NCBI GenBank assembly: GCA_022827025.1
Contig: JAJDTT010000058.1
Span: forward strand, 1 to 41,605
Reading direction: 5' to 3'
Source of the DNA: Acidobacteriota bacterium
GTDB lineage: Bacteria > Acidobacteriota > UBA6911 > RPQK01 > JAJDTT01
DNA length: 41,605 bases
How positions within the stretch are numbered: position 1 is the stretch's first letter; each line of letters starts with the position of its first letter. Below are positions 15,285 through 22,223 of this stretch, piece after piece. The notes below the pieces were generated by a model. That model had not been told where the DNA came from and searched no databases. It saw only the letters and a list, made by a program, of their open reading frames with translations. Both the position numbers and the translations under genes were made by a program.

Positions 15285-15446
15285 GAGTCTGCGCGGTAGA
15301 AGTGATCGTAGCGAGAAAGTGGAGAAGCGAGGCCAGATTTTCACGATTTAGAGGCGCATAGTTGTTCTATTCGCCGAGAAATCGGGGAAATATGGACCGA
15401 TTATACGCTTTCGCAGCAGATCAATTTCTGCCGCGCAGGCTCCTAG
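15281..15446. repeat. 166-base near-palindromic element (family C) at the end of larE
   Basis: The ends are CTAGGAGTCTGCGCGG and, on the other side, CCGCGCAGGCTCCTAG. The outer 27 bases of both arms match with few differences down to GATC. Inner parts also align (CCAGATTTTCACGATTT against the reverse complement of AAATCGGGGAAATATGG). The centre is a clean hairpin, GGCGCATAG (15353-15361), loop TTGTT, CTATTCGCC (15367-15375). It begins inside the larE stop. It contains no gene. A MITE-like element, a conserved structured RNA or a large terminator are all possible. From 15447 to 15514 nothing else is visible. Confidence 0.75.
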
Positions 15447-15514
15447 GCCACCTGACGCCCGAAACCCTGATCCATTGACTCCTGGACACGACCTCGAATA
15501 GCCGGAATCACACC

Positions 15515-17233
15515 ATGATTTCCCTCCACCGTGCGGCAAGAACACCCCGGCTGCCGGGCTGGCTTTTGCTCCTCTTCGCCGTCTCGGGTCTCCTCTCCTG
15601 CCGTCCAGAGGTGGCGGCTCCGGGCCCCACCGTCGCCTCCCGGGGGATGGTGGTCAGCTCCAACCCGCTGGCCAGCCAGGCGGGCGTCGACGTCATGCGG
15701 GAGGGCGGGAACGCCATCGACGCCGCAGTCACCGTGAGCTTCGCGCTCGCCGTGGCGCACCCCATCGCCGGCAACGTGGGGGGCGGGGGGTTCCTCCTCT
15801 ATCACGACGCCGAAACCGGCCGGGAGATCAGCGTGGACTATCGTGAGATGGCCCCCGGCGGCGCCGGCCGCGACATGTATCTGGACGCTGCGGGAGAGGT
15901 GGTTCCGGAGTTGTCCACCGTCGGTTACCTGGCGTCGGGAGTTCCGGGGTCCGTGGCCGGACTCCACTTGGCCTGGAGCCGTTTCGGAACGCTTCCCTGG
16001 GGCCGGTTGCTGGAGCCGGCCATCGATCTGGCCCGAAACGGCTTCGTGGTGGAAGAGCACTTCGCCCGATCGCTGGAGTCGGCCGCTCCCCTCCTGGAGC
16101 GATTCGATGAGACCCGCCGCATCTTCTTGCCGGGAGGAAGTCCCCCTGCGTCCGGCCGGACCTTCACTCAGCCCGACCTGGCGCGCACGCTGGAGGCCAT
16201 TGCCCGGGACGGCGCCGAGGCCTTCTACTTGGGCGAGGTCGCCGAGCTGATCGAGCGGGACATGGAGGCTCATGGCGGGCTCATGACGCGGGAGGACCTG
16301 GCCAACTACGTCGCCCGGATCCGTCCTCCCGTTCGGGGCCGCTACCGGGACTATGAGGTCGTGTCCATGGGGCCTCCCAGCTCCGGAGGCGTGATCCTCA
16401 TCGAGATGCTGAACATGCTGGAGTTGGCCGGACGCCGGCAAGAGGCCGCTTCGCGGCTTCACCTTCTGGCGGAATGCATGCGCCGGGCCTTCGCCGACCG
16501 TGCCGCGACCATGGGCGATGCGGATTTCGCCGACGTCCCCGTGGATCGGCTCCTGTCCAAGGAACATGCCCGGGAACGGTTGGCGGACCTGGACGAGACG
16601 GCCGCCACCGGGAGCCCGCAGGTGGCCGCGGGGCCGCAGGCGGAGGAATCGCCCCAGACCACGCATCTCTCGGTGGTGGACCCCGAGGGAAACGCGGTGG
16701 CCATCACCACCACCATCAACGGCAATTTCGGTTCCGGTGTCACCGTCAAGGGGGCCGGGTTCCTGCTGAACAACGAGATGGACGACTTCACCTCCCGGCC
16801 GGGAGTCCCCAACATGTTCGGACTGCTCCAGGGGCAGGCCAACGCCATCGCTCCCGGAAAGCGGCCGCTGAGCGCCATGACGCCCACCCTGGTCAAGCAG
16901 GACGGCAAAGTGTTGCTGGTTCTGGGGAGTCCCGGCGGACCCACCATCATCAACACGGTGCTGCAGATCATTCTCAACGTGTTGGACGAGGGAATGGATC
17001 TGTACGAGGCGGTCGATGAGCCCCGAATCCACCACCAGTGGATGCCCGACCGGTTCGTCGCCGAGACGGGCGCCCTGTCCCGAGAGGTCGAAGCCCGGTT
17101 GGAGTCCCTGGGACACGAGGTGGTCTACCGCGGCCGGATCGGCGATGCCCACTGCATCCGGGTGGACCCCGAAACCGGTCTGCGGGAAGGTGTGGCCGAC
17201 CCTCGCCTCTGGGGGGAGGCGCGCGGTTTCTGA
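15515..17233 (+). CDS. ggt: Gamma-glutamyltransferase, lipoprotein form
   Basis: 572 residues. It hydrolyses or transfers the gamma-glutamyl group of glutathione and related peptides, and matures by self-cleavage. The N-terminus is a lipoprotein signal (WLLLLFAVSGLLSC, lipid cysteine Cys29), so the enzyme is likely membrane-anchored in the periplasm. Family features are ASRGMVVSSNPLASQAGVDV, GGNAIDAAVTVSFALAV, GNVGGGGFLLYH and DYREMAPG. The cleavage/nucleophile motif is QTTHLSVVDPEGNAVA; the new N-terminal Thr of the small subunit should be Thr382. The late GSPGGPTIINTVLQ is intact. No strong Shine-Dalgarno is visible. It converges with the glycerate kinase gene eight bases away. Confidence 0.95.
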   Translation: MISLHRAARTPRLPGWLLLLFAVSGLLSCRPEVAAPGPTVASRGMVVSSNPLASQAGVDVMREGGNAIDAAVTVSFALAVAHPIAGNVGGGGFLLYHDAETGREISVDYREMAPGGAGRDMYLDAAGEVVPELSTVGYLASGVPGSVAGLHLAWSRFGTLPWGRLLEPAIDLARNGFVVEEHFARSLESAAPLLERFDETRRIFLPGGSPPASGRTFTQPDLARTLEAIARDGAEAFYLGEVAELIERDMEAHGGLMTREDLANYVARIRPPVRGRYRDYEVVSMGPPSSGGVILIEMLNMLELAGRRQEAASRLHLLAECMRRAFADRAATMGDADFADVPVDRLLSKEHARERLADLDETAATGSPQVAAGPQAEESPQTTHLSVVDPEGNAVAITTTINGNFGSGVTVKGAGFLLNNEMDDFTSRPGVPNMFGLLQGQANAIAPGKRPLSAMTPTLVKQDGKVLLVLGSPGGPTIINTVLQIILNVLDEGMDLYEAVDEPRIHHQWMPDRFVAETGALSREVEARLESLGHEVVYRGRIGDAHCIRVDPETGLREGVADPRLWGEARGF

Positions 17234-17241
17234 ACAGGCGC

Positions 17242-18600
17242 CTACTTCCCGACCAGGATGAACCGGAGGTCCATCACGTTGGTCTGGGTGGGGCCGGTGA
17301 CGATGAGGTCGCCCAGCTTCTCGAAATAGTGGTAGGAGTCGTTGTCGCTCAGGTAGGACTCCGGATCGAGTCCCAGTGAGCGGGACCTCCGAGCGGTTTC
17401 CGGTGTGGCCCAGGCCCCGGCGGCGTCGGTGGGACCGTCGTTGCCGTCCGAACCGATGGAGGCGATGAGCACCGGCTCGTCTCCCCAACTCTCCATCTCC
17501 CGGGCGCACCAGAGGGCGAACTCCTGGTTCCTGCCGCCCTTTCCCGATCCGGTGACTCTGACCGTGGTCTCGCCTCCGGAAATGATGCAACAGGGCGGGG
17601 CCACCGGGAGGCTGCTCCGGAGTACTTCCCGGGCAATGCCCACGTGGACCTTGGCCACGTCCTCCGTGTTGCCGTAGATGGAAGAGGAGAGGATCAGAGG
17701 AGCGAAGCCCAGGCGGCGCGCTTCGGCTGCCGCCGCCTTCAGAGCCAGGATGTTGCTTCCCACCACCCTGTTTTGGACCTTCACGAAGGCCGGGTCGTTC
17801 TCTTTGGGGGTCTCCCGGGGCGCGTCCACTCCACCGGCCGCGCCTTCCTGCAGGTACCGCAGCACGGGACCGGGAACGGCGGTCCGGATGCCGTACTGCC
17901 TCAGGATTCCCAGGCAATCCTGGAAGCGGGTGGGATCGGGAACGGTCGGTCCCGAGGCGATGCTACTCAGGTCGTCCCCGACCACGTCGGAGAGGAGCAG
18001 GGAAACCACCTGGGCGCCGTGGGTGTGCCGCAACAGGCGGCCTCCCTTGAAACGGCTCAGGTGCTTCCGGATCGCGTTGATCTCGTGGATGGTGGCGCCC
18101 GAGTTCAAAAGGACCGAGGTGGCCGCCTGCTTGTCGGAGAGCGTGATTCCCGGGACCGGGCAGGGAGTCAGGGCCGATCCGCCCCCCGAGATGAGCACCA
18201 GGAGAAGGTCCTGGGGCGTCAGGTTCCGGTCCAGGAATTCCAGGATCCGGGACGCTGCGGCAACGCCGTTCTCATCCGGTTCGGGATGTCCGGCCTCCAG
18301 CACCCGGGTCCTGTCCAGGACTCCGCCGTGCCCGTACTTGACCACCACCAGGCCACTGGTCAGACGATCTCCCAGGATCTGCTCGACGGCGCCGGCCATG
18401 GGAACGGCGGCCTTGCCGGCGCCGGCCAGGAAGACCCTGCGGAACTCCCTCAGCGGGTAGGTCCGGTCTCCCGCGCGAAGTACTTCATCGTCCAGAGATA
18501 AAGAGTCTCGAACCGTCTGGCCCGGGTCCACCGCCGCCAGAGCCGCACGGTAGACAAGCTCGAGGGTCCTCCCAAACTGGATTGAATTCCCTCCGGTCAT
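17242..18600 (-). CDS. Glycerate 2-kinase (MOFRL family)
   Basis: 452 residues from the ATG that overlaps the upstream stop by four bases (18597-18600). It phosphorylates D-glycerate to 2-phosphoglycerate with ATP. Visible are the N-terminal VFLAGAGKAAVPMAGAVEQI, the GHGGVLDRTRVLEAGHPEPD segment, LVLISGGGSALTPCPVPGIT, the KHLSRFKGGRL helix and LLLSDVVGDDLSSIASGPTV. The C-terminal MOFRL domain has IISGGETTVRVTGSGKGGRN and SDGNDGPTDAAGAW. Length and motifs are complete. The gene is last of a minus-strand string of envelope genes, with no other glyoxylate or serine-cycle genes nearby, so the metabolic context is not shown. Confidence 0.93.
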   Translation of the reverse strand: MTGGNSIQFGRTLELVYRAALAAVDPGQTVRDSLSLDDEVLRAGDRTYPLREFRRVFLAGAGKAAVPMAGAVEQILGDRLTSGLVVVKYGHGGVLDRTRVLEAGHPEPDENGVAAASRILEFLDRNLTPQDLLLVLISGGGSALTPCPVPGITLSDKQAATSVLLNSGATIHEINAIRKHLSRFKGGRLLRHTHGAQVVSLLLSDVVGDDLSSIASGPTVPDPTRFQDCLGILRQYGIRTAVPGPVLRYLQEGAAGGVDAPRETPKENDPAFVKVQNRVVGSNILALKAAAAEARRLGFAPLILSSSIYGNTEDVAKVHVGIAREVLRSSLPVAPPCCIISGGETTVRVTGSGKGGRNQEFALWCAREMESWGDEPVLIASIGSDGNDGPTDAAGAWATPETARRSRSLGLDPESYLSDNDSYHYFEKLGDLIVTGPTQTNVMDLRFILVGK

Positions 18601-19733
18601 GTTTTTCGGAATCCGGCCCAGTAGGGCCTCTTGACGCGGTCCGGCGTGGGAGCGGCGCCCGACAGGTTCAGTCGTATGGCGTCGTTCCTGCCCGCCCACA
18701 GCGGGTAGGTTTCGTCAATCCGGTGCCAGATGTATCCGAGGAGAAAGCCGAACCCGAGACTGCCCACGATGAAGCAGACTGTGGCCAGTGCCGTGCGCAA
18801 CAGCATGTCCAGAAAACTCCGGGCCTCGCCCCTCGGCTCCACTTGAACGGTCCGGTCGTGGACCCACTGCACCGCCGGCGCCCATTGAACCTCTCCCAAC
18901 ACGGCCTGTGCCTGGGATTCCGTCCCCAGAAAGAGGGCCAGCAGCACGCCGCTCCGCTTGATGTAGATGCCGTCGGGAGAAAAGAACGAATGCAATGAGT
19001 TCTGCAGCTCGAGGAAGTAGTCGGCCGCCACGGCCGGCGTCGGGTAGGCCAGCAGAAACAGGGAACCGCCCTCCGGCCCATAATCCGCGAAGGCGACTTC
19101 GACCCGGTCCTGAAAGCCGATCTTGTCCATGAGGGGATCGGGGAAGCGATCGTTGTAGGCCAACGCCGCCGGCCCCAGATAGATGCCCACAGACTCCGTG
19201 ACCAGGTCCTGGCGCGGCAGGTGCAGCACCGTCACGGGATGGAGGTTGACGATGGGGATCGCGTCCACGAGAGCCGCCACGGCGCCCTTGAGCTGGTCCC
19301 GCGCCCGGGGTCCCGGTCCGGCGGTGAGGCGGAACAGAAAGGGGCCCCGCCAGAAGACACAATTCCGTTCTCCGTAGCGGTTCTCTACCGGCAACTCGAG
19401 CCGGTCCCCGGTGCCGGGCCGCAGCAACGAATCGAGGCGGTACATCCCGAACGCTCCCTGTTGATGCAGCATCTCGTGAACTTCCATCACCAGGGAGGAG
19501 TCGCCGGGCCCCTGGAGCCGCCAGCGGGAATAGGACTGAAGGGCGTACTCTTCCAGTACAGGCCGCGAAAAGTCCCCGGCCGGCCGTTCCAAGCCGGCGG
19601 ACTTCTCGAGCAAGCGGAATCGGTACTCGGACAACCCCTCCAGATACCGCTGAACTCCCACGGGCGCTTCCTGGGAATTGAGCGGTGTCAGGAACGCGGA
19701 GGCAATAAACACACAGAGCAAGGGAAATCTCAC
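18597..19733 (-). CDS. Secreted membrane-anchored protein, DUF6599-like
   Basis: 378 residues. An N-terminal signal (MRFPLLCVFIASAFLTPL) is followed by a large extracytoplasmic part with ALQSYSRWRLQ, VEVHEMLHQQGAFGMYRL, CVFWRGPFLFRL, VTVLHLPRQDLVTESVGIYL and FADYGPEGGSLFLLAYP. It ends with one membrane helix (LATVCFIVGSLGFGFLLGYI) and a short basic tail. The pattern recalls DUF6599 proteins common in acidobacteria. This name is from memory and is tentative. No catalytic motif is visible. It lies 19 bases after the cell-wall amidase and overlaps the glycerate kinase start, so it belongs to this operon. Confidence 0.7.
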   Translation of the reverse strand: MRFPLLCVFIASAFLTPLNSQEAPVGVQRYLEGLSEYRFRLLEKSAGLERPAGDFSRPVLEEYALQSYSRWRLQGPGDSSLVMEVHEMLHQQGAFGMYRLDSLLRPGTGDRLELPVENRYGERNCVFWRGPFLFRLTAGPGPRARDQLKGAVAALVDAIPIVNLHPVTVLHLPRQDLVTESVGIYLGPAALAYNDRFPDPLMDKIGFQDRVEVAFADYGPEGGSLFLLAYPTPAVAADYFLELQNSLHSFFSPDGIYIKRSGVLLALFLGTESQAQAVLGEVQWAPAVQWVHDRTVQVEPRGEARSFLDMLLRTALATVCFIVGSLGFGFLLGYIWHRIDETYPLWAGRNDAIRLNLSGAAPTPDRVKRPYWAGFRKT

Positions 19734-19752
19734 CGCTCAACCGCCTCTTCTC

Positions 19753-21393
19753 TCACTGTCCACTCCTCGCTTCCGCCAACTCCGGCTTGGGAACCGCGAT
19801 TCCCAAGTCCTGGAGGTACTGTTTTACACCCTCGAACAGGGCTTCGGCGACCCTTTGGTGGTTCTCGGAAGTGTTCAGGAACTTCTCTTCGTCGGGATTG
19901 CTGATGAATCCGACCTCGGTGAGGATACTGGGCATGCTCGCTCCCATGAGCACGATGAAGGGAGCCGTCTTGACACCGCGGTTCCGGAAGGGTCGGCGGT
20001 GCTTCTTGATTCCCGAGAACAGGTTGGTCTGCACCACGCCCGCCAACTTGCGCGACTCGGCGTTGTGGGTCCCCTTGGTGATCTGGCGCACCAGGTCTTC
20101 GAGCTCCCCGACCGTGCGTTGGGATGCGGCGTTCTCCCGCGTGGCCACTTCCTGCGCCGAGGCGGACTGGGCAAAGTTCAGGTAGAAGGTTTCCGCCCCG
20201 GTGGCCCGTCTCCCGTGGCTGGAGTTTCCGTGAATGGAGATGAAGAGATCGGCTTGGTGCTGGTTGGCGATGGCGGTGCGCTCCTCCAGGGGGATGAAGC
20301 GGTCGTCGTCCCGGGTCATGATCACCTCGGTGCCCAGGCGCTGTTCCAACAACGGCTTCAGGCGCTTGGCGATGCTCAGGACCAGGTCCTTCTCCCGCAG
20401 GCCGCCGGGACCGATGGCTCCCGGGTCATGACCGCCATGGCCGGGGTCCACGACGACCCGTCCCACCTTCAGTCCCAACACCCGGGTGAGGGTGAGGTCT
20501 TCCTGCGGGCCGGGTTTGGCGGCCCGCCGCGTTTCCAAAGGTTTTCTGCGCGTCGGAGCGGCCGAGGGGGTCGGACGGGCCTTTCGGGCAGTGCTGAATT
20601 CCCGGGTCGTTTCGGCCTTCCGGTCGGAGCCGTGACCATGGGTATCGATGATGATGCGAAACGGTTCGAACAGGGCGAACACGGTGTGGTTTCGGATCTT
20701 GTGATAGTCCAGGACCACGCGGGCCACCTCCGGGCGGTTCCGGGCGACGCGGATCCGCTTGATGAAGACGCCGTCCACGCTGATGGTGCGTCCATTCAGA
20801 TCGGGTCCCGGGCGGGTTCCCGCCAGGTCGAAATAGATCCTGTCGGGTGACTGGAGCACCTGTTTCTCGAACTGCACCTCCCGGTCCAGTTGGATGACGA
20901 CCCGGGTGTAGTTCTGGTTGGCGCGGTAGCGAATCTCGGAGACCACGGCCAGCGGCGTCTGTCCGGAAACCGGGACCTTTCGGCGGGCCGCCGTTTCCAA
21001 CTGGGCGGCCCGGTCGAGGGCGGCATGGCGATGGCGCGACCGCGGATGTTCCCGGGCCAGGCGGCGATAGGCGCGAACGGCTTCCCGGCCGTATCCGCCC
21101 TGAGGCGCAAGATCGGCCATGCGGTCGTACAGGGTAGCGACGGCGTAGAGGGAGTCGGCGGCGATCTCCGGAGGCGGATCGAGGTCGACGACCCGGCGGT
21201 AGAGTGAGACGGCCTTCCGGTAATCGGGAATCGTGCGCCGGGATTCCGGTTTGGCCAGCAGCTCAAGTCCGAACCGGAAGGCCTCGGCGTAGGCCGACTC
21301 AGCTTCAGCGGGCTTGCGTACATGACTCAGGATCGGGGACCCGCCGGCCAGCACCAGGCACAGCACCGGAAGCAGACGAAATCGGATCAGCAC
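19753..21393 (-). CDS. N-acetylmuramoyl-L-alanine amidase (TPR-like region, AMIN, amidase_3)
   Basis: 546 residues. The GTG at 21393 is chosen because AAAGGAG lies seven bases upstream and a signal peptide follows (LIRFRLLPVLCLVLAGG). Residues about 30-135 contain helix pairs like tetratricopeptide repeats (YRKAVSLYRRVVDLDP, GREAVRAYRRLAREHP). Residues 147-255 form an AMIN domain that targets septal wall or secretin sites. A basic, Pro-rich linker follows. The zinc amidase spans 312-535: VVVDPGHGGHDPGAIG (His319), LREKDLVL, FISIHGNSS and SILTEVGFISNPDEE with the catalytic Glu. It cuts the bond between MurNAc and the stem peptide in the periplasm. The lytic transglycosylase is next upstream, so both cell-wall hydrolases are probably expressed together. 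Confidence 0.93.
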   Translation of the reverse strand: MLIRFRLLPVLCLVLAGGSPILSHVRKPAEAESAYAEAFRFGLELLAKPESRRTIPDYRKAVSLYRRVVDLDPPPEIAADSLYAVATLYDRMADLAPQGGYGREAVRAYRRLAREHPRSRHRHAALDRAAQLETAARRKVPVSGQTPLAVVSEIRYRANQNYTRVVIQLDREVQFEKQVLQSPDRIYFDLAGTRPGPDLNGRTISVDGVFIKRIRVARNRPEVARVVLDYHKIRNHTVFALFEPFRIIIDTHGHGSDRKAETTREFSTARKARPTPSAAPTRRKPLETRRAAKPGPQEDLTLTRVLGLKVGRVVVDPGHGGHDPGAIGPGGLREKDLVLSIAKRLKPLLEQRLGTEVIMTRDDDRFIPLEERTAIANQHQADLFISIHGNSSHGRRATGAETFYLNFAQSASAQEVATRENAASQRTVGELEDLVRQITKGTHNAESRKLAGVVQTNLFSGIKKHRRPFRNRGVKTAPFIVLMGASMPSILTEVGFISNPDEEKFLNTSENHQRVAEALFEGVKQYLQDLGIAVPKPELAEARSGQ

Positions 21394-21493
21394 AGTCACA
21401 CTCCTTTGTGGCCCCGGGGTGGACTGATACCGCCCGCAATTGTACACACTGCGGCTGTCAACTTCGAAGCGGAGCGGGTCGGTTGAGCCGTTG

Positions 21494-22201
21494 CTAGTAG
21501 GGGGTCGATTGGGGGATGTTGGTCAGCAAGATCCGTCCCCCCGGTTGCTCCACGCGAAGAATCCGGTCCCTGGGAGCGCGCGCCGAGGCAAACCCGTAGA
21601 GCCGCCGGACCTTGTTCACGTAGTCGATGGTTTCCGGGTACGGCGGCACGCCGCCGTAACGGATCACAGCGTTCTCTCCCGCGTTGTATCCCGCCAGAGC
21701 CAGTTCCAGATCGCCCTGGAAATAGTCGAGAAGGAATTCCAGGTATCGAACTCCCCCTTCGATGTTCTGGACCGGATCGAACACGTCGCGGACGCCGAAC
21801 CGGCGAGCCGTATCGGGATGCAGTTGCATCAGTCCCAGGCATCCCTTGGGAGAGACGGCTTCCGGGCGGAAGTTGCTCTCGACACGGATCACGGCGTTCA
21901 CCAGATCCATGTCCACGCCGTAGCGCCGGGAGACCTCCTGAACCGCGGATCGATAGAGTCCAGCCTCCTGCCCGGGTTGAGTCCACAGGAGGTCTGGCGC
22001 CGGCCGGGGCGGGACCAGGTTGGTGAGCACACGCACGCCGTCTTCACTCCAATAGCTGTGAATTCGGTTCGCCAGCAGGGAAGGCGACGCCACCAACAGC
22101 ACCAGCAGCCAAGCGATCATTTGCCGGATAGGATGCGCCGGACGCCGGAATGGCCGAGTCGAAATTCGAATGCTTCGATGCGTTGAGGCGGAAGCTGCCA
22201 T
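21494..22201 (-). CDS. Lytic transglycosylase (SLT/LysM-less soluble type)
   Basis: 235 residues from the ATG at 22201. An ATG at 22120 would start directly on the hydrophobic stretch IAWLLVLLVASPSLLA. Neither start has a strong ribosome site. The SLT domain (residues about 80-205) has the catalytic Glu in VIRVESNFRPEAVSPKGCLG, then LMQLHPDTARRFGV, NIEGGVRYLEFLLDYF and LALAGYNAGENAVIRYGG. It cleaves the MurNAc-GlcNAc bond with formation of 1,6-anhydro-MurNAc. N- and C-terminal flanks carry similar short motifs (YWSEDGVRVLTN, and QPGGRILLTN), as in DUF4124-like segments. It lies between alaS and the amidase. Confidence 0.9.
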   Translation of the reverse strand: MAASASTHRSIRISTRPFRRPAHPIRQMIAWLLVLLVASPSLLANRIHSYWSEDGVRVLTNLVPPRPAPDLLWTQPGQEAGLYRSAVQEVSRRYGVDMDLVNAVIRVESNFRPEAVSPKGCLGLMQLHPDTARRFGVRDVFDPVQNIEGGVRYLEFLLDYFQGDLELALAGYNAGENAVIRYGGVPPYPETIDYVNKVRRLYGFASARAPRDRILRVEQPGGRILLTNIPQSTPY

Positions 22202-22202
22202 C

Positions 22203-22219
22203 CGGGTTAGTATAACCCG
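22203..22219. other. Small perfect hairpin between alaS and the transglycosylase
   Basis: CGGGTTA, loop GTA, TAACCCG. It sits in the 22 bases between the alaS stop and the ATG at 22201. There is no T-run, so it is not a typical intrinsic terminator. It could block the first ATG and favour the start at 22120. Confidence 0.5.
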
Positions 22220-22223
22220 AATC

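Noticed and set aside
15281-15446. Integron attC site
   Set aside because: The size fits, but the ends do not have the RYYYAAC/GTTRRRY core sites and there is no integrase or cassette array.
15443-17917. 824-codon minus-strand open frame
   Set aside because: Covers ggt on the opposite strand and glycerate kinase in a different frame. No domain pattern is visible and its composition (Arg, Gly, Pro, His) is typical of antisense GC-rich frames.
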